DNA of 40,310 bases, from positions 1 to 40,310 of the forward strand of contig JASHQI010000110.1 in NCBI GenBank assembly GCA_030037645.1. Direction: 5' to 3'. The stretch's first letter is position 1, and each line of letters starts with the position of its first letter. This DNA comes from Xanthobacteraceae bacterium. Its GTDB lineage: Bacteria; Pseudomonadota; Alphaproteobacteria; Rhizobiales; Xanthobacteraceae. Below, piece after piece: positions 23,231 through 31,631 of the stretch. The notes below the pieces were generated by a model. It was given only the letters and a program-made list of their open reading frames with translations. It was not told the DNA's origin and searched no databases. A program made the position numbers and the translations under genes.

Positions 23231-24550
23231 ATGAATAGACGCAAAGGGAGCGGCTACACGCCGCCATTCGAGCAGGTCGCCGGCAACGGCCTTCTTCACC
23301 GCCGCGCGCTTCTAGGCGGCGGCCTCATGCTCGCGGGAGCCGTGTCGAGCGGCGCCTCGCTCACCAGCGCCGATGCCGAGCCGCTGACAATTCCTGAATG
23401 GACGCTCGAGCCCGGCGAAGTTACCCCGGTGCTGCAGACGCCATCGCCCTATGAAAAGAACGTCGTGCGCATCCTCTCCAATCCCAAGGGCGATCCGCGC
23501 ACACAGCATGCACGGGCGCCGTTGCAGATGCTCAATGGCACGATCACGCCGAACCCGCTGCACTTTACGATTCTGCATTCCGGCATTCCGGACATCGACC
23601 CCGCGCAGCACCGCTTCATCATCCACGGCATGGTGCGGCAGGCGCTGGAATACACAGTCGACGACCTGCTGCGTTACCCGATGGTCACGCGCAAGCACTT
23701 CGTCGAATGCGGCGGCAACAGCGCGCCGATGTTCTCCGATGTGCCGATCCAGGCGACGGTACAGCAGATTCACGGCCTCTCCTCTTGCGCCGAATGGACC
23801 GGCGTGCCGGTGTCGACCATTCTCGACGAAGCCGGCATCGACCCGCGCGCCAAGTGGATGGTGGCCGAAGGCGCCGACTCGCTGTTGGTCAGCCGAAGCT
23901 GTCCGCTGAAGAAGGGTTACGAGGACGCGATGATCGCGCTCTACCAGAACGGCGAGCGGCTGATGCCCGGCAACGGCTATCCGATGCGGCTATTGCTGCC
24001 CGGCTACGAAGGCAACATGAACACCAAATTCCTGCGCCGGCTCTATATCACCGACCAGCCGGCCATGACCTTCTACGAGACGCGCAACTACTCGCCGCTG
24101 TTGCCCGACGGCAAGGCGTATCGGTTCTACTTCATCAACGAGGTGAAGTCCTTCATCACCCAGCCTTCGTTCGGCTCGACGCTCAAGAAGCCGGGTTATT
24201 ATGAGATTTCCGGCTTGGCCTATTCAGGCACCGGCCGGATCGAGCGGGTACGGGTCACCGCCGACGGCGGCAAGAGCTGGGCCGACGCGGCGCTCGAAGG
24301 GCCGATCAGTCCGAAAGCGTTCACCCGCTTCGTCATGCCGTGGCGCTGGGACGGTCAGCCGGCGGTGATTTCCAGTCGCGCGTGGGACGATTCCGGCGAG
24401 GTACAGCCGCTGCGCGCCGATTTCGTCGCCGTGCGCGGCCAAACCAAGCGCCCGGTCACCAACTCCAATGCGTTTCCCAATAACCATTACAACAGCCTCA
24501 CCGCTTGGGGCATCGAGAGCTCAGGGGAGATCAAACATGTCTATATGTAA
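23231..24550 (+). CDS. soxC: Sulfane/sulfite dehydrogenase molybdoprotein SoxC
   Basis: The 439-aa product has a twin-arginine signal (LLHRRALLGGGLMLAGA), as expected for a folded molybdenum enzyme exported to the periplasm. The sulfite-oxidase-fold core includes HFTILHSGIPDIDPAQHRFI and the molybdenum-ligand Cys160 in HFVECGGNSAPMF, then LPGYEGNMNTKFLRRL. A C-terminal Mo-co dimerisation domain follows (about 300-415), with RVRVTADGGKSWADAAL. SoxCD removes electrons from the sulfane sulfur bound to SoxY in thiosulfate oxidation. AGGAGG 5 nt before the ATG is a strong ribosome binding site. The gene overlaps the cytochrome gene by 14 nt. SorA sulfite dehydrogenase is the alternative, but the sequence and the nearby soxYZ favour SoxC. 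Confidence 0.93.
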   Translation: MNRRKGSGYTPPFEQVAGNGLLHRRALLGGGLMLAGAVSSGASLTSADAEPLTIPEWTLEPGEVTPVLQTPSPYEKNVVRILSNPKGDPRTQHARAPLQMLNGTITPNPLHFTILHSGIPDIDPAQHRFIIHGMVRQALEYTVDDLLRYPMVTRKHFVECGGNSAPMFSDVPIQATVQQIHGLSSCAEWTGVPVSTILDEAGIDPRAKWMVAEGADSLLVSRSCPLKKGYEDAMIALYQNGERLMPGNGYPMRLLLPGYEGNMNTKFLRRLYITDQPAMTFYETRNYSPLLPDGKAYRFYFINEVKSFITQPSFGSTLKKPGYYEISGLAYSGTGRIERVRVTADGGKSWADAALEGPISPKAFTRFVMPWRWDGQPAVISSRAWDDSGEVQPLRADFVAVRGQTKRPVTNSNAFPNNHYNSLTAWGIESSGEIKHVYM

Positions 24551-25076
24551 ACCTCTGGCCGCCGCTCTTTTCGTCGGTTTTGCATTTGGCTCGGCGGCCT
24601 ACGCCGCCAACACGCCGGGGCTCGGCAAGCCGGTCACGGAATCCGACATCAAGGCGTGGGATATCACCGTCCTGCCGGACGGCACCGGCCTGCCACCCGG
24701 CAGCGGCACGGCCGAACAAGGCGCCAAGCTGTTCGTCGCCAAAGGCTGCAATCAATGCCATGGCGACGGCGCCAAGGGCGGCAGGGCCAATATGCTCATT
24801 GGCAGCCCATCGTTGACCGAGCCCGGTATCTCGGCCAACAAGACCATCGCCAATTTCTGGGGCCAGCCGACCACGCTGTTCGACTATATCCGCCGCGCCA
24901 TGCCGTGGCCCACGCCGGAAACGCTCTCGAACGACGAAGTCTACGCGCTCTGCGCTTATCTATTCGCCGGCAACAATCTCATTCCCAAGGATGAGGTGAT
25001 GGACGCACAGACGCTGCCCAAGATCAAAATGCCGAACCGGCACAATTTCATCATCAAGTTCCCGGATCGGATTTAA
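24537..25076 (+). CDS. soxD: c-type cytochrome, SoxD-like subunit
   Basis: The 179-aa product has a Sec signal (MSICKPLAAALFVGFAFGSA, cleavage at AYA-AN) and one haem-binding motif, C71-N-Q-C74-H75 in AKGCNQCHGDGAKGG. Candidate axial Met lies in IRRAMPWPTPE. It should accept electrons from SoxC in the periplasm and pass them to the respiratory chain. The ATG at 24537 follows AGGGGAGA and overlaps the end of soxC by 14 nt, so the two are co-translated. It is about half the length of the di-haem SoxD of Paracoccus and represents the short mono-haem form. Confidence 0.88.
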   Translation: MSICKPLAAALFVGFAFGSAAYAANTPGLGKPVTESDIKAWDITVLPDGTGLPPGSGTAEQGAKLFVAKGCNQCHGDGAKGGRANMLIGSPSLTEPGISANKTIANFWGQPTTLFDYIRRAMPWPTPETLSNDEVYALCAYLFAGNNLIPKDEVMDAQTLPKIKMPNRHNFIIKFPDRI

Positions 25077-25080
25077 TTCC

Positions 25081-25113
25081 AAAAAAAGCACCTCTCCCCG
25101 CTGTGCGGGGAGA
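25081..25113 (-). terminator. Hairpin with minus-strand T-tract between convergent genes
   Basis: TCTCCCCGC (25093-25101) and GCGGGGAGA (25105-25113) form a perfect 9-bp stem with a 3-nt loop. Seven A residues at 25081-25087 give a T-tract on the minus strand, 5 nt after the stem. It would terminate the minus-strand gene ending at 25123, and may also block read-through from soxD. The same palindrome type appears in the array junctions. Confidence 0.6.
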
Positions 25114-25122
25114 AGGAGCAAC

Positions 25123-26112
25123 TTACAGCTTGAACGTCTCGTAGGTCGACGGGTGAAACAGTTCGTCGACCGAAAGACGGCGCGTCGAAAGGCCTTCGGC
25201 GTGATGCTGCGCGAGAAAATAGTCCAGTACCTTGCGGTTCGGCGCCACGCCGTATGACCAGAAATCGTAGCCCATCAGCTCACGCGCTTCGGCAAGACGC
25301 TCCTCGACGAACGGCAGCGTCACCTTGGTCGCCGACGTATCGGACAATTTCCTCAAGCCGGCTTCTTTCGCCTGTTCGAACGCCTTGAGCACCGCGCCGG
25401 GCAGCCACGGATGGCGCTCGGCGAGTTCACGGCGCACGCCGACGACATGCATGATCGGAAACAAGCCGGTGCGCTTGAAATAATCCCTGGCCACGGCGGT
25501 CGGATCGCGAAACAGCCAACCGATATGCGGGTGACCCCGCTCGACCAAGGTCGGCGGCCGCGGCGCGATGAAGCCGTCGATTTCGCCGGCTTCGAGCAGC
25601 GCCGAAATCGTCATTCCCTCCGGTGCATTGTCGAGACGAACGCCGGGCGGCAATTTGACGGTGATCTTCTCCGGCCGCCCCGCCTCCTCGATGCCGCCGC
25701 GGATCCAATGAATATCGCTGCGCTTGACGCCATAATCGTCTTCAAGGAACGCGCGCGCCCACACATTGGCGGTGAGCTGGTATTCGGGCACGCCGACTTT
25801 GCGGCCCTTGAGGTCCGCGGGCTTTTTCACCCGATCGGTGCGAACATAGACCGAGGTGTGGCGGAAGGCGCGCGAGACAAAAGCTGGCACGGCGATATAC
25901 GGGCAACGGCCCTGCGCCGTCTTGACAGTATAGCTCGACAACGACAATTCGCAGATGTCGAATTCAACGGCGCGGAACGCACGAAAGAAGATTTCCTCCG
26001 GAACGAGCGTCATGTAGACCGGATCGACGCCGTCGATCTGCACGGTGCCGTCGAGCAGCGCGCGGGTACGGTCGTAGTCGCCGACGGCAACGGAGAGATT
26101 GAGCTTGGCCAT
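25123..26112 (-). CDS. 4,5-dihydroxyphthalate decarboxylase-like / periplasmic-binding-fold protein
   Basis: The 329-aa product begins MAKLNLSVAVGDYDRTRALL and has no signal peptide. It shows the pattern of the family annotated as 4,5-dihydroxyphthalate decarboxylase: DGVDPVYMTLVPEEIFFRAFRAVEFDICELSLSSY, then PAFVSRAFRHTSVYVR, then KPADLKGRKVGVPEYQLTANVWARAFLEDDYGV. This is a type II binding-protein fold related to NMT1/SsuA-like proteins. Lack of a signal fits a cytoplasmic enzyme over a transporter component. AGAGGA lies 5-6 nt before the ATG at 26112; an ATG two codons earlier is too close to it. It lies between soxCD and soxYZ on the minus strand. A link to sulfur oxidation is not shown, and decarboxylase activity is only by family name. 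Confidence 0.75.
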   Translation of the reverse strand: MAKLNLSVAVGDYDRTRALLDGTVQIDGVDPVYMTLVPEEIFFRAFRAVEFDICELSLSSYTVKTAQGRCPYIAVPAFVSRAFRHTSVYVRTDRVKKPADLKGRKVGVPEYQLTANVWARAFLEDDYGVKRSDIHWIRGGIEEAGRPEKITVKLPPGVRLDNAPEGMTISALLEAGEIDGFIAPRPPTLVERGHPHIGWLFRDPTAVARDYFKRTGLFPIMHVVGVRRELAERHPWLPGAVLKAFEQAKEAGLRKLSDTSATKVTLPFVEERLAEARELMGYDFWSYGVAPNRKVLDYFLAQHHAEGLSTRRLSVDELFHPSTYETFKL

Positions 26113-26220
26113 GGACATCCTCTGCGGGTCGCACCAAATAGCCGCACGCGCCGGCCCCTGCCAAGGTGGTATCTTGCGCCGCGCCTTTCTGGCGCCCCCA
26201 CGCGACCAGGGTCCGACCGT

Positions 26221-26910
26221 ATGCGCTACTGCATCCTGCTCACGGCTTTAGCCGTCCTGTTGCCTTGTGCCGCTCCGGCGGCTGCGCAAGCCCCGCACGT
26301 CTACAGCGATGCCGGAAATATCTTCATCGACAATAACGGCACCAAGACCCAGCTCACGACATCCGAGCAGGATGTCGCGCCCGTGCTCTCGCCCAACGGC
26401 GCCTATGTCGTATTCACCCGCCAAGGCCGCAGCCCCACCGCGCGGGGCTACCATCTTGGTCAGGCTTGCACCAGTTCGCCGAAGCCCGACGAGTTGCGCC
26501 GGGTCAACGTCGACGGCAGCAACGACACGCTTCTCTTGTACGGCCGCAAAGGCGATGGCGAAGAACAGCTCTGTGATTTCCGCAGCAAGCAATTCAGTTC
26601 GGACGGGCAGCATCTGTTTTTCCTGTCGCCGGGATGGGCGACATCGGGGGCGCTGCACGTCTACGATATGCGCACGCGCAACGAGCGCTTTGTCGTGCCG
26701 GCCAACGATTTCATGGTGCTGAGCTTCTGTGCCAACAAATACAAGGACGACCTGGTCGTTCAGTCCCGCCGCTACTTCGTGTTCGGCGGCAGCTACGATT
26801 GGTATTGGCTCTATGACCCGACCGGCCGGAAAGAGCTTGGCCCGGTGGGGGCGTTCAATAATCCCGAAGCGATGGTCAAACAGGCGCACCAGGAGTGGTG
26901 CAAGCCGTAA
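26221..26910 (+). CDS. Exported protein with TolB-like beta-propeller repeats
   Basis: The 229-aa product has a Sec signal (MRYCILLTALAVLLPCAAPA, cleavage near AAA-QA or AQA-PH). The mature part resembles TolB/WD40-like propeller blades: VYSDAGNIFIDNNGTKTQLT, DVAPVLSPNGAYVVFTR, LRRVNVDGSNDTLLL, FSSDGQHLFFLSPGWATSGALHVYD and WLYDPTGRKELGPVG. At least three blades are visible, too few for a closed propeller alone. It probably binds a partner in the periplasm. The frame is open far upstream over the divergent gene, but the signal peptide fixes the start. It converges with soxZ, 38 nt apart. No specific function is known to me. Confidence 0.75.
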   Translation: MRYCILLTALAVLLPCAAPAAAQAPHVYSDAGNIFIDNNGTKTQLTTSEQDVAPVLSPNGAYVVFTRQGRSPTARGYHLGQACTSSPKPDELRRVNVDGSNDTLLLYGRKGDGEEQLCDFRSKQFSSDGQHLFFLSPGWATSGALHVYDMRTRNERFVVPANDFMVLSFCANKYKDDLVVQSRRYFVFGGSYDWYWLYDPTGRKELGPVGAFNNPEAMVKQAHQEWCKP

Positions 26911-26948
26911 AACGCCCGCACAACCGTCACAATTACGCGGAGCAGTCG

Positions 26949-27272
26949 TCAGCTCACGGTGATGCTCTGCTCCGCGGTCGTGACAGTGCCGTTGTCGTCG
27001 GTCCACGCAAAGGCGAAAGTGCCGCTCTCCTCCACCTTGACCGTGAATTCGAAGTAGGGATTGGCGGCGATGGCCGGCTGCAGGTCCACCCGCAGGACTT
27101 CCTTGTCATTGAACGTGCAGACGAAGGTGTTGATGATCTCGCGCGGAATGATCTTGCCGTTCTGGTCCTTGCGAAATCCGGTTTCCATAGGATGCGAAAC
27201 CAGCGTCTTGATCTGGATGATGTCGCCCTTCTTCGCCTCTGAGGGCACGCGCAAGCGCGGTTTATCGATCAT
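26949..27272 (-). CDS. soxZ: Thiosulfate oxidation carrier protein SoxZ
   Basis: The 107-aa product matches SoxZ in length and sequence: RLRVPSEAKKGDIIQIKTLV near the N-terminus, SHPMETGFRKDQNGKIIPRE, IINTFVCTFNDKEVLRVDLQPAIAANPYFEF and a final FAWTDDNG. It is an immunoglobulin-like beta sandwich. It has no signal peptide of its own and is exported together with SoxY, which carries the Tat signal. SoxYZ carries sulfur intermediates in the periplasm. It starts 21 nt after the soxY stop, so the two form one operon. Confidence 0.95.
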   Translation of the reverse strand: MIDKPRLRVPSEAKKGDIIQIKTLVSHPMETGFRKDQNGKIIPREIINTFVCTFNDKEVLRVDLQPAIAANPYFEFTVKVEESGTFAFAWTDDNGTVTTAEQSITVS

Positions 27273-27293
27273 GATTTTTTCCGCTCTCTTGCC

Positions 27294-27743
27294 TCAGCCA
27301 CCGCAACCGCCAACCGTGACCTTGACCACTTTTTGCTCCCTGTAGAGCTTGCCGGTCGAAGTCTTGGCGATCACGATGACGTGCTCGGTCGTTTGCAGGC
27401 GGATGCGGGTCGCCACTTCGGCGCGGCCGGACATCGGCGTGAGATGAAACTCGACGATGCCGGGATTGGGATTGCCGTCGCCGACAACAAGGATTTGGCT
27501 GACGTAATCGTCGACATTCATCGGGCTGTCGACCGCGATCGAGAGCGGCACGGTGTTGCCGTTCTCGGCGATCTCGGGAAGGTCGATGGCGATCTTGCCA
27601 TTCTGCGCCGCTTTTCCGCCGGTGAATTTTGCGATTGCGGCATCCGCTTCCGCAGGCGTTGCCGCGCTATTGTCGACGGCGATCAGCGTGGCGGTCAGTC
27701 CAGCGCCAAGCAGCAATGTGCTGCGGCGGGTTATCAACGACAT
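27294..27743 (-). CDS. soxY: Sulfur-carrier protein SoxY
   Basis: The 149-aa product has a twin-arginine-type signal (LITRRSTLLLGAGLTATLIA) and ends in GGCGG, with Cys147 the residue that carries sulfur intermediates. The middle has NGNTVPLSIAVDSPMNVDDYV and FHLTPMSGRAEVATRIRLQ, both typical of SoxY. AGGAG lies 9 nt before the ATG at 27743; the frame extends 9 codons further upstream but without a better start. SoxY with SoxZ forms the swinging-arm carrier onto which SoxAX loads thiosulfate. Here soxYZ lies 86 nt downstream of recJ, facing soxCD, and soxX, soxA and soxB are not in the window. Confidence 0.96.
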   Translation of the reverse strand: MSLITRRSTLLLGAGLTATLIAVDNSAATPAEADAAIAKFTGGKAAQNGKIAIDLPEIAENGNTVPLSIAVDSPMNVDDYVSQILVVGDGNPNPGIVEFHLTPMSGRAEVATRIRLQTTEHVIVIAKTSTGKLYREQKVVKVTVGGCGG

Positions 27744-27829
27744 TGCAAGTGACTCCTGCACCGCAGGCACTTACCATATCGCCTTGTTAATTCAAGTAAA
27801 AACCGCGACTTCGTAAATGCCGGTCGCCG

Positions 27830-29662
27830 TCACCGCCCGGCCAACGGCTCAGCCGGCGCGATATCGGTGAGCCTGAACTGCACGCGTTCCTCGCCTTGCC
27901 AGCGATCGAGGGCGAACGAGCCCGCGGCATGAATTTGCCGACCGCGATTGTTGCGCAAGGCGGCACCGAGCTTCTCATTCGCGGCACGGAAGGCGATGGC
28001 ATTGACGTAAGATCCGTCGCCGGATTTGAGCCGCGCCCGCATATGCGCTTGGCCGACCTCATCGGCATAGCTCAATGTATGGGCCGGCAACGCGATCACG
28101 GGCTCGGGATTGCCTGAACCGAACGGCCCGGCGCGGCTGATCATGGCGACGAGATCGATATTCGCTGCAGCCGCGCTCACCGCGCCGTCGATCAAGAGAC
28201 CGTTTGCGCGGCGGGCGATCCCGACGTCATGATCTAGTGCAGATTCGAGAAACGCGCGCAGCTCCGCCAGCGCGCCCTTGCGTACAGTGAGCCCCGCCGC
28301 CATGGCGTGACCGCCGCCCTTGAGCAAGAGACCTTCCGACACGGCGCGCCGCACCGCACGGCCGATGTCGACGCCGACGATCGATCGCCCCGAGCCGGTG
28401 CCGATGTCGCCGGGTTCGAGCGCGATGGCGAAAGCGGGACGGCCGAATTTCTCCTTCAGGCGCGCCGCGACAAGGCCGACCACACCGGGATGCCAGCCTT
28501 CGGCGGCCGTGATCACCACCGCGCCTTTCTCCTCGATGCCAAGCGCAGCCATGGCTTCAGCTTCAGCCTGCGCCAAAGTCTCCAGTTCGATCGCTTGCCG
28601 CTCGCGGTTGAGCCGATCGAGTTCCGCAGCCATTGTCGCGGCCTCGGTCGGATCGTCTTCCATGAGCAGGCGCACGCCAAGGTCGGCTCGACCGATGCGG
28701 CCGCCGGCATTGATGCGCGGCCCGAGCAGAAAGCCCAAGTGCCACGCCTCGGGCGGACCGGACAGCCGGGCCACGTCCATCAGGCTCGTATGACCGGCGC
28801 GCGCCCGGCGGCGCAGCGCGATGAGGCCTTTGGTGACGAAGGCACGGTTGAGCCCAATCAGGGGCACCACATCGGCGACGGTGCCGAGCGCGACATCGTC
28901 GAGCAGGTCGCGCAGATCGGGCTCTGGTCGCTCGGATGACCAGAAACCGCGTTGCCGCAGCAGGCGGTTCACCGCGACGACGGTCATGAAAGTGAGTCCG
29001 ACGGCCGCCAGATAACCAAGGCCGGACAGATCGTCGCGCCGATTCGGATTGACGATGGCGACCGCCGGCGGCAACGCCTCGTCGGCCTGGTGGTGATCGA
29101 TGACGACAACATCGACGCCGAGCGTGCGGGCCTCCCGCAACGGCTCGATGCTGGTGGTGCCGCAATCGACGGTGACCAACAGCGTCGCCCCCCGCGCCGC
29201 CAGTGCGCGCACCGCCTCGACATTGGGCCCATAACCCTCGAACAGGCGATCGGGAATATGGATGATCGGCTTCAAGCCGCCAAAGCGCAGGAAGCGCGCC
29301 AGCAGCGCCGACGAGGTCGCGCCATCCACATCGTAATCGCCAAAAATGGCGACGGTCTCGCCGCGCTCGACCGCCTCGGCAAGACGCGCGGCCGCCTCCG
29401 GCATCGCCGTGAGCACGTTCGGATCGGGCATCGTCCGTTTGATCGTCGGATCGAGGAACGCGTCGACCGCATCGACCTCCACATTGCGGCCGGCGAGGAT
29501 ACGCGCCAGCAGCTCCGGCAGATCGTGGCGTTGCGCAATGGCAAGCGCCCGCGCCGATCCGCGCTGGTCGAGCCGATCGCGCCACGCGCGTCCAGTCGCC
29601 GAATTTTCGACGCCGAGAAAGAGCCCGTCGGTCGCAGAGAAATCACGCGATTCGAAACCCAT
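27830..29662 (-). CDS. recJ: Single-stranded-DNA-specific exonuclease RecJ
   Basis: The 610-aa product has the DHH phosphoesterase motifs in order: VAIFGDYDVDGATSSALLAR, LVTVDCGTTS, VVVIDHHQAD, and the DHHA1-domain GGHAMAAGLTVRKG. A C-terminal OB-like region follows, with GSGNPEPVI and QFRLTDIAP. RecJ degrades 5'-ended single-stranded DNA in recombination and mismatch repair, using metal ions. Length is usual for alphaproteobacteria. No good ribosome binding site precedes the ATG at 29662, so the start may be slightly off. It is followed by soxYZ on the same strand. Confidence 0.96.
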   Translation of the reverse strand: MGFESRDFSATDGLFLGVENSATGRAWRDRLDQRGSARALAIAQRHDLPELLARILAGRNVEVDAVDAFLDPTIKRTMPDPNVLTAMPEAAARLAEAVERGETVAIFGDYDVDGATSSALLARFLRFGGLKPIIHIPDRLFEGYGPNVEAVRALAARGATLLVTVDCGTTSIEPLREARTLGVDVVVIDHHQADEALPPAVAIVNPNRRDDLSGLGYLAAVGLTFMTVVAVNRLLRQRGFWSSERPEPDLRDLLDDVALGTVADVVPLIGLNRAFVTKGLIALRRRARAGHTSLMDVARLSGPPEAWHLGFLLGPRINAGGRIGRADLGVRLLMEDDPTEAATMAAELDRLNRERQAIELETLAQAEAEAMAALGIEEKGAVVITAAEGWHPGVVGLVAARLKEKFGRPAFAIALEPGDIGTGSGRSIVGVDIGRAVRRAVSEGLLLKGGGHAMAAGLTVRKGALAELRAFLESALDHDVGIARRANGLLIDGAVSAAAANIDLVAMISRAGPFGSGNPEPVIALPAHTLSYADEVGQAHMRARLKSGDGSYVNAIAFRAANEKLGAALRNNRGRQIHAAGSFALDRWQGEERVQFRLTDIAPAEPLAGR

Positions 29663-29751
29663 CGAGAAAATCTAGCGCATTTGCGGACGCCTGGCTCGAT
29701 TGTCGGTGGCCGGATTCACAGATGAAAATGCGATCTCTCGGCGAAACAAAC

Positions 29752-29803
29752 GTTCACCCTCGGAATCAAGTCCGAGGGCGGGCTCTTCCAGATCATGCTC
29801 TAT
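29752..29803. repeat. Dispersed palindromic repeat, copy A
   Basis: CCCTCGGA and its inverse TCCGAGGG flank ATCAAG at 29757-29778, and GATCATGCTCTA follows at 29791. The same two parts occur together at 30539-30608. It lies just after the hydrolase stop region and overlaps the last codons of that gene. Confidence 0.65.
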
Positions 29804-30501
29804 CCAGGCAAAACCCTCCCGAGCACATGCATCAGTTCGACCGGAGCGGTGACATTTGGGCTGTGGCTGGCGTCAAGGTCATGACATGGCCAGCCATCGC
29901 GCTGAGCCCGGGTTGCAAATTGAGCGAACGGTTTTTTGTCGGCGTAGCGTGTGCAATGAATGTAAGCGCGGCGCACGCTGAGCGCCGCCTGCAAGCGCAA
30001 CGGCTGCTCGAAGCATTTGACCGACTGCGACATCCGGAATTTGGCGATCCAGGCCAAATCCTCCGGCGACGTATCGGGAGGCGTCGGGTTCGGGGTGACG
30101 CGCCAGCCGTCGCCGGCCTTCACGCTGCCCAACAGACGGTCACGCTCGGCGGCCGGCAGCAAATCAACGACCGCCTGGTCGTCGGTGGGCACGAAGGCGT
30201 CGAGATAGATCAGTTGCGCAATGCGATCCCGCGCCCGATCCGCCACGCCGGTCGCCACCATGCCGCCGTAGCTGTGACCCATCAGCACCACGTCGTGCAG
30301 GTTTTCATACTCGATCACACCCAGCACATCCTGAATGTGGGTTTCCAGATCGTTTGCAGGGCTTGCCAGATGCGCCCGCTCGCCGAGGCCGGTGTAGCTT
30401 GGCGTGAAAAACTGATGCCCGGCCGCCGCCATCAAGGGGCGTAATTTCTTCCAGGCCCATGCTGATGACCAAGCCCCGTGAGCGAGCACAATAACAGCCA
30501 A
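29800..30501 (-). CDS. Alpha/beta-fold hydrolase (esterase-like)
   Basis: The 233-aa product is a compact alpha/beta hydrolase. The oxyanion-region motif is VLAHGAWSSAWAW, the nucleophile Ser is in LMGHSYGGMVATG, an acid candidate is in IYLDAFVPTD, and the catalytic His is in LDASHSPNVTAPVEL. This matches the family of plant salicylate esterase / hydroxynitrile-lyase-like bacterial hydrolases. The cellular substrate is unknown; it should be cytoplasmic. The start is TTG at 30501 with AAGGGAG 6-7 nt upstream, and no ATG fits better. It is flanked on both sides by copies of one palindromic repeat, so it may have been inserted as a unit between recJ and glpX. Confidence 0.85.
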   Translation of the reverse strand: MAVIVLAHGAWSSAWAWKKLRPLMAAAGHQFFTPSYTGLGERAHLASPANDLETHIQDVLGVIEYENLHDVVLMGHSYGGMVATGVADRARDRIAQLIYLDAFVPTDDQAVVDLLPAAERDRLLGSVKAGDGWRVTPNPTPPDTSPEDLAWIAKFRMSQSVKCFEQPLRLQAALSVRRAYIHCTRYADKKPFAQFATRAQRDGWPCHDLDASHSPNVTAPVELMHVLGRVLPG

Positions 30502-30538
30502 GACTTGCTCCCTTATTCTCTGCTCGGATACCCAGGGT

Positions 30539-30608
30539 ATGATCCCGAAAAGGCCGCCCTCGGACTTGATCCGAGGGTGAACCGGTTTTCCGAAAAGATC
30601 ATGCTCTA
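30539..30608. repeat. Dispersed palindromic repeat, copy B
   Basis: The segment has TATGATCCCGAAAA, then CCCTCGGACTTGATCCGAGGG, then ACCGGTTTTCCGAAAAGATC and ATGCTCTA. Its ends are inverted relatives (ATGATCCCGAAAA and the later TTTTCCGAAAAGATCAT), so it can fold into a hairpin. From memory, this AGCATGATC-CGGAAAACCGGT type of repeat is abundant in Bradyrhizobium and relatives. It touches the 3' end of glpX. Confidence 0.75.
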
Positions 30609-31589
30609 AAACTTATCGAGCTGGCGGTGCTCGGCCCTGATCCAGCGCACCGTGCCGGTGGTGGATCGCATCACCACGGTCTCGGTCCAGATCGTGTCCT
30701 TATGAAACTCGACGCCGTGCAGCATCCTGCCGTCGGTGACGCCGGTCGCGGCAAACAAACAATCGCCGCGCACCATGTCCTCGATCTGATATTTCTTGCG
30801 CGGGTCCTTGATGCCCATCTTGGTGGCGCGCTCGCGCTTCTCGTCGGTATCGATGACGAGACGGGCCTGCATCTGGCCGCCGATGCACCGCAGCGCCGCC
30901 GCCGACAGCACGCCCTCGGGCGCGCCACCGATGCCGAGATAGATATCGATGCCGGTCCGATCGGGGTCGCCGGTGTGGATGACGCCGGCAACGTCGCCAT
31001 CGGTGATCAGGCTCACCGCTGCACCGGCCTTGCGCACCGCCGCGATGAGATCGGCATGGCGCGGACGATCGAGGATCATCGCGGTGATGGCTTCCGGCTT
31101 CACGCCCTTGGCCTTGGCGAGGGCGAGAATATTTTTGTCTGCCGGCGCATCGAGATCGACTAAGTTCCTTGGATAGCCCGGGCCGATCGCGATCTTATCC
31201 ATGTAGATATCGGGCGCGTGCAGCAGCGCGCCTTCGTCGGCCATGGCCAGCGTGGCGATGGCGCCCGGCATATTCTTGGCGCACAGCGTCGTGCCTTCGA
31301 GCGGATCGACGGCGATATCGACGTTCGGCCCGAATTTGGTGCCGACCTTCTCACCGATGAACAGCATCGGTGCTTCGTCCATTTCGCCCTCACCGATCAC
31401 GACGGTGCCGTCGATCGGCAACCTGGCCAGCTCGCGCCGCATGGCGTCGACCGCGGCCTGGTCAGATTTCTTTTCCACGCCGCGCCCGCGCAATCGCGCC
31501 GCGGCGACCGCGGCCCGCTCAGTCACGCGCACGATCTCGATGGCGAGAACGCGGTCAATCGAGCTCGGTCGAATTGTCACCGGCGCCAT
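30606..31589 (-). CDS. glpX: Fructose-1,6-bisphosphatase class II GlpX
   Basis: The 327-aa product has the GlpX signatures GTVVIGEGEMDEAPMLFIGE, DIAVDPLEGTTLCAKNMPGA and IGGAPEGVLSAAALRCIGG, all within the lithium-sensitive metal phosphatase fold. It removes the 1-phosphate from fructose-1,6-bisphosphate in gluconeogenesis and, in some relatives, the Calvin cycle. It follows hom by 42 nt on the same strand, and the aminotransferase-hom-glpX order is common in this group, so an operon is likely. Confidence 0.96.
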   Translation of the reverse strand: MAPVTIRPSSIDRVLAIEIVRVTERAAVAAARLRGRGVEKKSDQAAVDAMRRELARLPIDGTVVIGEGEMDEAPMLFIGEKVGTKFGPNVDIAVDPLEGTTLCAKNMPGAIATLAMADEGALLHAPDIYMDKIAIGPGYPRNLVDLDAPADKNILALAKAKGVKPEAITAMILDRPRHADLIAAVRKAGAAVSLITDGDVAGVIHTGDPDRTGIDIYLGIGGAPEGVLSAAALRCIGGQMQARLVIDTDEKRERATKMGIKDPRKKYQIEDMVRGDCLFAATGVTDGRMLHGVEFHKDTIWTETVVMRSTTGTVRWIRAEHRQLDKF

Positions 31590-31631
31590 CTTTTGTTTCC
31601 CGCACTTTGCCGTCCCGCCGGCGATTGATGC

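Noticed and set aside
25123-26112. Possibility that this is an ABC binding protein of the same kind as the six-gene array
   Set aside because: It lacks an export signal and the array's ARAQ and LKTAKALG motifs; it belongs to a different fold branch.
28563-29585. 340-codon frame inside recJ on the same strand
   Set aside because: Frame-shifted reading of recJ with extreme Arg/Ala/Gly content; all DHH motifs are in the recJ frame.
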